16,953 nt of DNA, taken from contig JAKABA010000069.1 in the NCBI GenBank assembly GCA_021802115.1, positions 1 through 16,953 of the forward strand, read 5' to 3'. Below, piece by piece: positions 7,258 to 13,060 of the stretch. The notes below the pieces were generated by a model. It was given only the letters and a program-made list of their open reading frames with translations, had not been told where the DNA came from and ran no database searches. Numbering within the stretch: position 1 is the stretch's first letter; each line of letters opens with the position of its first letter. The position numbers and the translations under genes were made by a program. This DNA comes from a bacterium. Its GTDB lineage: Bacteria; Chloroflexota; Dormibacteria; UBA8260; Bog-877.

Positions 7258-8630
7258 CACACACTCGGAGAGTCGAGCAGCCGGCCCAGCAGGCTGTTGA
7301 CCGCGATCCCGGCTCCGTCGAGTTTGTCCTGGATCTTGGGTGGCAGGTCGTCGAGCCGGGTCAGATCCCACGCCCAGGTGCCGCGCGCCCGCTGGTAGTG
7401 GCACACGCTCTCGAGCAGCGGCAGATCACCCTCGACCTGTCCGGTGACCAATCCCACCGCCTGGATCACGCGCTGGTCGACGCCGTCCGGCCGCCGCATC
7501 CGTCCCAGATGGATCACCAGATCCACCTTGGCGGCCAGCTCGCGGGCGATGGCGCTGGGGTCGGCCCGCGCCTGGGCTGGATGACGGCGGATCAGCCCCG
7601 CCAAGCGCAGCAGCGCGTCGCGCGCGCTGTTCGCATGCAGGGTGGTGCCGCTCCCATCGTGGCCCGTCCCCATGGCGTCCACCACGTCGAGCGCCTCAGC
7701 GCCGCGGCACTCGCCAACAAAGATCCGGTCCGGGCGCTGGCGCAGCGCGTTGCGGACCAGCTGCTGGATGGTGACCTCCCCGCGGCCCTCAGTGTTGGCA
7801 TCGCGCGCCTCCAGGGAGATCGTGTTCTTGCGCCCTCCCTGAGCGGTGCGGAGATGCAGCTCGCGCTGGTCCTCGATGGTGATGACCCGCTCCCACGCCG
7901 GCACCTCGCCGATGAGCAGGCGCAGCAGCGTGGTCTTGCCGGAGCCGGTGCTGCCGGAGACGATCACGTTGAACCGGGCCCGCACCGCCGCCTGGAGCAG
8001 CGGTATCAGCTCCCAGGGCAGGGTCGCCACCTGGGCCAGGTCAGCCAGCCGACCGAAGCGGGCGAGCTGGTGGCGGCGGATGGTGACCGCCATGGGCGTC
8101 GCCACCGGGGGCAGGACGGCGTTGAGACGGGAGCCGTCCTCCATGGTGGCGGTGACCATCGGACTGGCCCGGTCCAGATGCGCGGAGCCCGAGCCCAACA
8201 GGCGCTGGACCGTGGCCAACAGGGCCTCCTCGCTCTCGAAGTGGATGCTGGAGGTCTGCTGGCTCCCGTCCCTGACCACCAGCACCTCGTCCGGGCCGTT
8301 GACGATCACCTCCTCAACCAGGGGGTCGGCCAGCAATTCCGCCAGCGGGCCGAGCGGCGAGACCTGAGCCAGCAGACGCCGACGCACCTCCTCGTATCCC
8401 TGCGCGGTCAGGATCGGACGCCGCCGATGGGGGGCGACCGAGTGGTAGTTGCGGATCTCGCCCTGCACCAACTCTGCGATCCAGCTGCGATCGTCTGGCT
8501 TGAGTTCGGTGTCGGAGCGCCGCTCCAGCTCGGCGGCGACCCTCGCCCGCAACGCGGTCAGCAGCTCGCCCTCCACCGCACTGAGGGCGTCCAGCCCCGG
8601 CTCGGGCAGATCGGGGGCGGTCACGCTCAC
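7257..8630 (-). CDS. tadA: TadA/CpaF pilus assembly ATPase
   Basis: 457 residues, normal for the VirB11/CpaF-type secretion ATPases. Visible motifs in order: the N-terminal domain with LADPLVEEVIVNGPDEV (near 100-116), Walker A GSTGSGKTT (226-234, Lys232), the acidic box VITIEDQREL (249-258), Walker B DRIFVGECRG (301-310) and the His box GTGHDGSGTTLHANS (321-335). All catalytic residues appear intact. This hexameric cytoplasmic enzyme hydrolyses ATP to extend the Flp-type pilus through TadB/TadC. It is the only clearly active motor in the operon. The start is GTG at 8630, overlapping the previous stop as GTGA, and the stop shares a base with the tadB start. The 70-residue N-terminal extension is usual for CpaF. 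Confidence 0.95.
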   Translation of the reverse strand: MSVTAPDLPEPGLDALSAVEGELLTALRARVAAELERRSDTELKPDDRSWIAELVQGEIRNYHSVAPHRRRPILTAQGYEEVRRRLLAQVSPLGPLAELLADPLVEEVIVNGPDEVLVVRDGSQQTSSIHFESEEALLATVQRLLGSGSAHLDRASPMVTATMEDGSRLNAVLPPVATPMAVTIRRHQLARFGRLADLAQVATLPWELIPLLQAAVRARFNVIVSGSTGSGKTTLLRLLIGEVPAWERVITIEDQRELHLRTAQGGRKNTISLEARDANTEGRGEVTIQQLVRNALRQRPDRIFVGECRGAEALDVVDAMGTGHDGSGTTLHANSARDALLRLAGLIRRHPAQARADPSAIARELAAKVDLVIHLGRMRRPDGVDQRVIQAVGLVTGQVEGDLPLLESVCHYQRARGTWAWDLTRLDDLPPKIQDKLDGAGIAVNSLLGRLLDSPSV

Positions 8631-9520
8631 GAGCTCGCTCCGGTCCGCTCCATCACCCCGGTGGGTGCCCTGCGGCTCAGGTCCGAAGCGGACCTCACCT
8701 CGGTCTCCACGGCCAGGTGCGCCAGCACCGCCTTGGCAGCCGCTCGCAGCGGGGCCCGCAGCTGCCCCTCCGCAACCGCCGGCCGCTGCGCCGCTTCGGC
8801 TCTCAGGGAGGCCAGGCGGTTGAAGGGGATGGTGGCGACCAGAGGCATCCCGTAGCGACGCAGGAACGCCGATTCCGAGGTCGCCAGGGTGCCCGGGCCC
8901 GCGCCATTGAGAATCGCCAGGTTAGGTTTGGCGCGCAGCGGATTGGCCAGGGGGGACCGCACCACCCGATCAAAGAGATCCACCCCGACCGGAGTGGGCG
9001 CGACCACCCAGCAGAGGGCCTGACATCGCAGCGCATGGGCCGCGGTCAGATGGGACCCCAGCGGCCCCAGGTCGACGACGATCAGCTCATGGTCCTCGCT
9101 GAGCAGGGTGGTCACGGCGTCGAACACCTCGGGCGCGACCGCGCCGGCTCCCGCCGGCTCAAACGCGCCGCCGAGGACATCCAGCGGGCCGCTCCTCTGC
9201 AGGTGCCGCTCCACGAGCTGACGGTCGAGGGGGCGCACGTTCGCCTCGTGCGCGAGGTAGGCCAGCGATCTGTCCTCCTTCAGGTTGAGGCGCACCGCCA
9301 CGGTGCCGAGCCCCCCACCGGCTTCGATCAGCGCCACCCTGAACCCGTTGGCAGCCAGCGCCCAGGCGACGTTCAGGCTGACGAACGTCGTCCCAGGTGA
9401 CCCGCCCGCTCCGAGCACGCCCAGGGCCCGAGGTGGTCGGGGCCCGAGAGCGTTGGGGTCGAGGGAGTCGACTGGGTGGGACCTCTCCTGCACCCGCCGC
9501 AGGCGTCCTGGGAAGGCCAT
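8627..9520 (-). CDS. tadZ: TadZ/CpaE-like P-loop pseudo-ATPase (first copy)
   Basis: 297 residues from the ATG at 9520, which shares a base with the cpaB stop (TGATG); an ATG at 9553 in frame would overlap cpaB by 34 nt and is less likely. The MinD/ParA-like domain begins near residue 33 with LGVLGAGGSPGTTFVSLN. Relative to KGGxGKTT both lysines are lost (Ala38 and Gly43). Walker A' is ALIEAGG instead of a VDxD-type motif, while Walker B (LIVVDLGPLG) remains. TadZ/CpaE proteins recruit the Tad machine to a cell pole. With both lysines missing, nucleotide hydrolysis is improbable. There is no CheY-like receiver domain before it, unlike many CpaE proteins. Its position next to cpaB and tadA supports the assignment. 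Confidence 0.85.
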   Translation of the reverse strand: MAFPGRLRRVQERSHPVDSLDPNALGPRPPRALGVLGAGGSPGTTFVSLNVAWALAANGFRVALIEAGGGLGTVAVRLNLKEDRSLAYLAHEANVRPLDRQLVERHLQRSGPLDVLGGAFEPAGAGAVAPEVFDAVTTLLSEDHELIVVDLGPLGSHLTAAHALRCQALCWVVAPTPVGVDLFDRVVRSPLANPLRAKPNLAILNGAGPGTLATSESAFLRRYGMPLVATIPFNRLASLRAEAAQRPAVAEGQLRAPLRAAAKAVLAHLAVETEVRSASDLSRRAPTGVMERTGASS

Positions 9521-10242
9521 CAGGATCCCGAAGTCGCCAGGGGGGGCCGGCATGCTCCTTCTCGGCCCGAGCCCGCAATCGCCTGCAGCGCTCCCTGGGG
9601 GCTGGAGACCGAGCTCTCTGAACCAGGGCATGCGGGGCCGTTGGCGGCAACCGCCCAGATCGCCTGGGTGGTGTCGAGCAGGAGCCACGGGGCCACCTGC
9701 GTCGGCGAGACGGTGATGGTTATCTGGTGGGCTGGATAGTTGACCGCCACCACCCGGATCGACTGGGCCAACGGCATCACGCAACCGGCGGTGGACGCGC
9801 CTCCACAGAGATTTGAGCTCGGCGACGCGCCTGGCCCGGACACCGCCAGCAGATCCACCAGGCTCCCCGGCTGGAGATCGTTGGGCATGAATGCCAACGT
9901 CAGGGTGACCTCCCGCTGGCCGGCCGCTGCGCCCATCTCCAGATCGCTGCGCAGGATGACGGTCCCCGCGGGGATGTCGACCAACGCGATCGCTCCCTGG
10001 ACCGACGAGAAGTCATGTTCGGGAATGGTGTCGGCAAGCGCGCTCGGCTGCATGTGGACCAGCGCTCCCCCGGCGGCCAGATCATAGGTGTTGGCCTGGA
10101 GGGCGGTCCCCGCCGGGAGGTTGCGGGCCGCGACCAGGACTCGCTGTTCCCCGGTTTGAAGCTGAACCGCGATCAGGAGGAAGGCGGTCAGCGCGGCGCA
10201 GAAGGTGATCAGCCCCACGGCCAATGCCATCTTCCGCCTCAC
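9520..10242 (-). CDS. cpaB: CpaB/RcpC-like pilus assembly protein (SAF domain)
   Basis: 240 residues from the GTG at 10242, chosen because AGGGAGG lies 7 nt upstream; the reading frame extends further up but lacks any family similarity there. An N-terminal membrane anchor (LAVGLITFCAALTAFLLIAV, about 6-25) is followed by the SAF domain (RVLVAARNLPAGTALQANTY, then VDIPAGTVILRSDLE). The C-terminal RcpC/CpaB domain (REVTLTLAFMPNDLQPGSLVDLLAV) comes last. CpaB proteins sit outside the inner membrane and help the pilus pass the envelope, possibly by binding the cell wall. Four cysteines are in the outside part. It is the first structural gene, about 170 nt after the sigma gene, and the only one in the operon with a real leader. 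Confidence 0.88.
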   Translation of the reverse strand: MRRKMALAVGLITFCAALTAFLLIAVQLQTGEQRVLVAARNLPAGTALQANTYDLAAGGALVHMQPSALADTIPEHDFSSVQGAIALVDIPAGTVILRSDLEMGAAAGQREVTLTLAFMPNDLQPGSLVDLLAVSGPGASPSSNLCGGASTAGCVMPLAQSIRVVAVNYPAHQITITVSPTQVAPWLLLDTTQAIWAVAANGPACPGSESSVSSPQGALQAIAGSGREGACRPPLATSGS

Positions 10243-10293
10243 CGCTCCGCCTCCCTCATCGCGGCAGCCCCTCCCCCCGGGGCACCACCGGCG

Positions 10294-10371
10294 CCCACGC
10301 ACCGGTGCATGGGATTTTGCTCCACCTGGCCGACGGATGGGAACCCATCCCGGTGTTACGCATCCGTAACA
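10294..10371 (-). promoter_or_regulatory. Structured leader with three palindromes before cpaB
   Basis: Three inverted repeats lie in the 167-nt gap between the sigma stop and the cpaB start. They are 10354-10371 (TGTTACG, 4-nt loop, CGTAACA), 10335-10350 (GGATGGG, 2-nt centre, CCCATCC) and 10294-10313 (a 20-bp palindrome with one imperfect pair). On the minus strand the first two are bracketed by GGCCGTCG and CGTCGGCC, which pair 7 of 8, so a three-way junction is possible. It could be a structured RNA, tandem operators or a non-canonical terminator of the sigma gene. No T-run follows. No known riboswitch consensus was recognised. Confidence 0.5.
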
Positions 10372-10409
10372 TCGACGGCCAAGCGCGCCCCTCAACGGCG
10401 GTCCGAAGT

Positions 10410-10991
10410 TCAGGCCGCACCGCGCAACTCCCGCGCGTCACTGCATCGACGCAGCTTGGCCATGCCGCGCTTGTAGAGACCCCGCACCCTCTCCTTGGGC
10501 ACACCCCAATCGCGCGCGATCTGCTCGGTGCTCTTACCCTCAAGTACGTGGGCACGCACGACTTCCGCCTGGCCCGGCGTCAGGTGGCTCAGGACCCGAG
10601 CCACCGTCTCGCGCTGCACCAGACCCAGGCTGGGGTCCGACCCCTGGTCCGCGAGCGCCCGGTGTCGGGGGTTGACGTCCAGCAGCAGCTCCAGCGGCAT
10701 GCCCGCGTGGCGCTGCCGGACCAGGTCCGCCTCCCAGCGGTGGTGCCAACGATGGAAGGCGATGCTGCGGAGCCAGGCGCGCAGCACGGCCTCACGCTCC
10801 CCCTGGAACGAGTGCAGCCTGGTGAGCGCGGTGACGAACACGTCCTGGACCAGGTCAGCCCGGTCTTCCGGGGGCCGCCGCCGGAAGCATCGTTCGACGT
10901 CGTCCTTGAAGGTCTGGAACATCCACTCCACCGCGTCCGGTCGGCCCTGCCGCAGCGCCACCACCCTGGCCACGAACTCGTCCTCGCTCAA
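10410..10991 (-). CDS. ECF-like RNA polymerase sigma factor
   Basis: 193 residues. The start is TTG at 10991, chosen for the excellent GGGAGGA ribosome binding site about 7 nt upstream; a GTG at 11057 adds 22 residues that look unlike a sigma factor. Region 2 runs from about DAVEWMFQTFKDDVERCF through DLVQDVFVTALTRL to AWLRSIAFHRWHHRW. Region 4 is LSHLTPGQAEVVRAHVLEGKSTEQIARDWGVPKERVRGLYKRG, a helix-turn-helix that recognises the -35 element (quoted from the translated frame; core EQIARDWGVPKERV). There is no region 1 or 3, so it is an ECF/group 4 type. No anti-sigma gene is adjacent. It heads the Tad pilus operon and is divergent from the two-component genes, so it probably controls pilus genes (inference). 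Confidence 0.87.
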   Translation of the reverse strand: MSEDEFVARVVALRQGRPDAVEWMFQTFKDDVERCFRRRPPEDRADLVQDVFVTALTRLHSFQGEREAVLRAWLRSIAFHRWHHRWEADLVRQRHAGMPLELLLDVNPRHRALADQGSDPSLGLVQRETVARVLSHLTPGQAEVVRAHVLEGKSTEQIARDWGVPKERVRGLYKRGMAKLRRCSDARELRGAA

Positions 10992-11007
10992 CCCACTTCC
11001 TCCCGGC

Positions 11008-11043
11008 GGGGCCCTGCAAGGCCCCTTCGCCAAGAGTCTTGGC
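11008..11043 (-). promoter_or_regulatory. Two hairpins in the leader of the sigma gene
   Basis: On the minus strand GCCAAG-ACT-CTTGGC (11043-11029) is followed four bases later by GGGGCC-TTGCAG-GGCCCC (11025-11008). The second stem ends about 3 nt before the Shine-Dalgarno sequence of the TTG-started sigma gene. They may gate translation or act as a protein site in the shared intergenic region. Function is inference. Confidence 0.4.
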
Positions 11044-11113
11044 CCGCGAGAACTCACTTCCGGCCCCGAATCAGCCGATGGACCGCTCCCAAACCACCCG
11101 GTCTTTGCACCGT

Positions 11114-11142
11114 TTGTGTCGGGACCTGTCAGGGCGTAGGCT
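11114..11142 (+). promoter_or_regulatory. Likely promoter of the response regulator gene
   Basis: TTGTGT at 11114-11119 and TAGGCT at 11137-11142 are separated by 17 bp, an ideal housekeeping spacing. The start codon lies 17 nt downstream of the -10, leaving a short leader that contains the GGAGGGG ribosome binding site. It matches the consensus only partly. Confidence 0.4.
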
Positions 11143-11158
11143 TAAGGCTGGAGGGGCG

Positions 11159-11848
11159 ATGGAAGCCGAGCGTGCGCGCGTGCTGGTGGTCGATGACGAC
11201 CCCCTGACCCTGGGGGCGGTCGTAGACATGCTCAAACCCGATGGCTATCGTCTGGAGGAGGCCAGGAGCGGCCGCCAGGCGTTGGCGCAGATGGCGAGGT
11301 TCAAGCCCGACTGCGTGATCCTCGACTACGCCATGCCGGGAATGAGCGGCCTCGAGGTGCTGCGGGCGCTGCGGGATTCCGGGGATGAGACCCCGGTCGT
11401 CATGCTCAGCGCCAAGGACGACTCGTTCGACCGGGCGGCGGGCTACAGCAGCGGCGCCGATGTCTACGTGGGCAAGTCGGAGGACCCCAGCGTGCTGCGT
11501 GCCGCGGTCGCGAGGTTGCTGCGGCGGCGCCAGGAGGCGCCCAGCCGGATCGAGGTCGGGGGACTGGTCCTCGACCGCGCCACCTGGACCTGCCTGGTCG
11601 ACGGGCGGGCCATCCCCCTGCCCCCGCGCGCCTTCAACCTGCTGGTGGCGCTCGCGGGCCAGCCGGGCGCGGTGTGGCGCAAGGAGCAGCTGGTCTACCG
11701 CGTATGGGGTGTGAGCTCGGACGTGTACAACCGCGCGGTCGACAACGCGATCGTCGAGTTGCGCAAGTTGCTGGGCGACAGCAGCCAGCATCCCCGCTTC
11801 ATCCACACGGTGCGGGGGGTGGGCTACAAGTTCGATCCCCGGCCGTGA
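11159..11848 (+). CDS. OmpR/PhoB-family response regulator
   Basis: 229 residues from the ATG at 11159, which has GGAGGGG 3-7 nt upstream; longer frames upstream have no similarity. The receiver domain shows the acidic cluster VVDDDP (Asp12-14), the phosphoacceptor in CVILDYAMPGMSG (Asp56), the conserved Ser84 (VVMLSAKDD) and Lys106 (VYVGKSED). The C-terminal winged helix (about 130-229) has the family features: LPPRAFNLLVALAGQPGAV, the recognition region YNRAVDNAIVELRKLL and the end HTVRGVGYKF. It is a DNA-binding transcription factor activated by phosphorylation. The gene is coupled to the following kinase by a GTGA overlap and is divergent from the pilus operon sigma gene, which makes that operon a plausible target. 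Confidence 0.95.
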   Translation: MEAERARVLVVDDDPLTLGAVVDMLKPDGYRLEEARSGRQALAQMARFKPDCVILDYAMPGMSGLEVLRALRDSGDETPVVMLSAKDDSFDRAAGYSSGADVYVGKSEDPSVLRAAVARLLRRRQEAPSRIEVGGLVLDRATWTCLVDGRAIPLPPRAFNLLVALAGQPGAVWRKEQLVYRVWGVSSDVYNRAVDNAIVELRKLLGDSSQHPRFIHTVRGVGYKFDPRP

Positions 11849-12975
11849 GCCCGGGCTGGCACGGCGGGCGCCAGGTTGCGCCGGTGCGCACTCCGGACTT
11901 CGCCAGCGACATCATCTGGCAGATGAGCCAACCGCTGGCCGTGTTGGATCATTCGGGCCACCTGGAGTTCGCCAACCCAGCGCTGCTGGATCGAGGGCTC
12001 GTCAGGGCCATATTCGATACCCGCGGCTTTCTGGTGGACCGCCAGATCGATCTGCTGCGCCAGGAGGTGCTGAGGCACTCCCGGGGGCCGGAGCTCAAGG
12101 TACGCGCCGTGCACTCCGACCAGGCCGGCGGCCTCGCGGAGGTCTTCGAACTCACCCAGGTCCCCGGCTGGACCGCTGTCGTGTTCCCCGCCTCGGAACC
12201 GCCTCCAGGCAAGACGTCGGAGCTGCCGAGTGCCCCGCTGATGTTGCACGAGCTGCGCTCGCCAATGCTGGCCGTGAGCCAAGCCCTTGACCGCCTCACC
12301 CAGGCCCTTGGGCGAGATGAAGCCGACCTCAGGGCTGCGGTCTCCGCCCAGTCCCGAGCTGTGGCCCGGCTCCTCTCCGTGCTTGCCGGCCTGTCAGATC
12401 TGGTCAGGGCCGGTGAGCTTCTCGGCGGACCAGCACCGGCGGCCTCGGTCAGCCTGCGCGAGGTCGCTCGCGAGGTCCATGAGACGTTCGAACTGCTCGC
12501 CGGGGCAACCGGCCACGAGCTGGTGCTGGTGGAAGACGGTGACCCCGCCGTGATTCGCGGTGAGCGTGCGCTACTCGCCCGGGCCGTCGCCAACCTGGTT
12601 GACAACGCCCTCAAATATTCTCCCGCTCCCGGCCCAGTGCGGCTGGTCATCGCCAGGCGCGGATCCCTCGCCGTGGTCGAGGTCTGGGATCGCGGCGCGG
12701 GGGTCGCCCCCGCGGACCGCGCCAGGATCTTCGATCCGTTCGTCCGGCTGGACCCGGGACCGGGCCCCGCGAGCACCGGGAGCGGGCTCGGCCTGGCCGT
12801 CGTCCAGAGCGTGGTCAGGGGTCACGGGGGAAGTCTCTCCGTCGAGTGGGACCCGGAGCGGGGGAACGTGTTCCGCATGAGCTTCCTGATCTCCCCAAGT
12901 CTCGGCCGGCAAGCCGAGGGGATAAGCCCAACCGCGCTAAACTCTTGGTCCGGCCCGCATGGCTCAATTGGTTAG
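11845..12975 (+). CDS. Soluble sensor histidine kinase
   Basis: 376 residues from the GTG at 11845, overlapping the regulator stop as GTGA. No membrane segment or signal peptide is visible, so it should be cytoplasmic. Residues about 12-115 resemble a PAS-type sensor (WQMSQPLAVLDHSGHLEFAN). The dimerisation/phosphoacceptor helix contains LMLHELRSPMLAVSQAL, with His135. The ATPase domain has the N box (NLVDNALKYSP, Asn254), G1 (VWDRGAGVAP), F box (RIFDPFVRLD) and G2 (GSGLGLAVVQSVVRGHGG). All catalytic elements are present. The natural family end is near RMSFLI; the frame runs about 25 further codons, and the last eight lie within the tRNA gene. It should phosphorylate the preceding regulator. 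Confidence 0.92.
   Translation: MSPGWHGGRQVAPVRTPDFASDIIWQMSQPLAVLDHSGHLEFANPALLDRGLVRAIFDTRGFLVDRQIDLLRQEVLRHSRGPELKVRAVHSDQAGGLAEVFELTQVPGWTAVVFPASEPPPGKTSELPSAPLMLHELRSPMLAVSQALDRLTQALGRDEADLRAAVSAQSRAVARLLSVLAGLSDLVRAGELLGGPAPAASVSLREVAREVHETFELLAGATGHELVLVEDGDPAVIRGERALLARAVANLVDNALKYSPAPGPVRLVIARRGSLAVVEVWDRGAGVAPADRARIFDPFVRLDPGPGPASTGSGLGLAVVQSVVRGHGGSLSVEWDPERGNVFRMSFLISPSLGRQAEGISPTALNSWSGPHGSIG
12938..12943 (+). promoter_or_regulatory. Possible -10 box of the tRNA-Lys gene
   Basis: TAAACT fits the TANNNT pattern and lies 9 nt before the first tRNA base, a normal distance. No good -35 box is visible. It lies within the 3' end of the kinase reading frame. Confidence 0.3.
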
Positions 12976-13029
12976 AGCAGGGGACTCTTAATCCCAAGGT
13001 TCCAGGTTCGAGTCCTGGTGCGGGCACCA
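12953..13029 (+). tRNA. tRNA-Lys (anticodon CTT)
   Basis: The cloverleaf folds completely. The acceptor stem GCCCGCA pairs with TGCGGGC, the D stem GCTC with GAGC, and the T stem CCAGG with CCTGG around a TTCGAGT loop. The anticodon loop is CTCTTAA, giving CTT (lysine). The anticodon stem has four good pairs and one G-A mismatch at its outer end. The discriminator A and CCA are encoded. The 5' 23 nt overlap the kinase reading frame, and an integrase gene begins 31 bp after the 3' end. Confidence 0.95.
13003..13029. other. Putative attachment site at the tRNA 3' end
   Basis: Tyrosine recombinases encoded beside a tRNA usually use its 3' end (T arm to CCA) as attachment core, and here the integrase starts 31 bp further on. 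The matching second copy is not in the window, so the limits and even the existence of the site are inference. Confidence 0.45.
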
Positions 13030-13060
13030 CATTTCGAACTCCAGGTGCTACCCTCTGGCG

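Noticed and set aside
7137..8855. 572-codon open frame on the plus strand
   Set aside because: It lies antisense to tadB, tadA and tadZ, which have full motif support. Its translation is Gln/His/Arg-rich without domains, a usual shadow in high-GC DNA.
10294..10371. Cyclic di-GMP (GEMM) riboswitch before cpaB
   Set aside because: A three-way junction is possible, but the conserved GEMM core (such as CACGCACAGGGCAAACC) is not present.
10224..11207. 327-codon plus-strand frame across the leader and sigma gene
   Set aside because: It is antisense to a motif-supported sigma factor and shows no recognisable domain.
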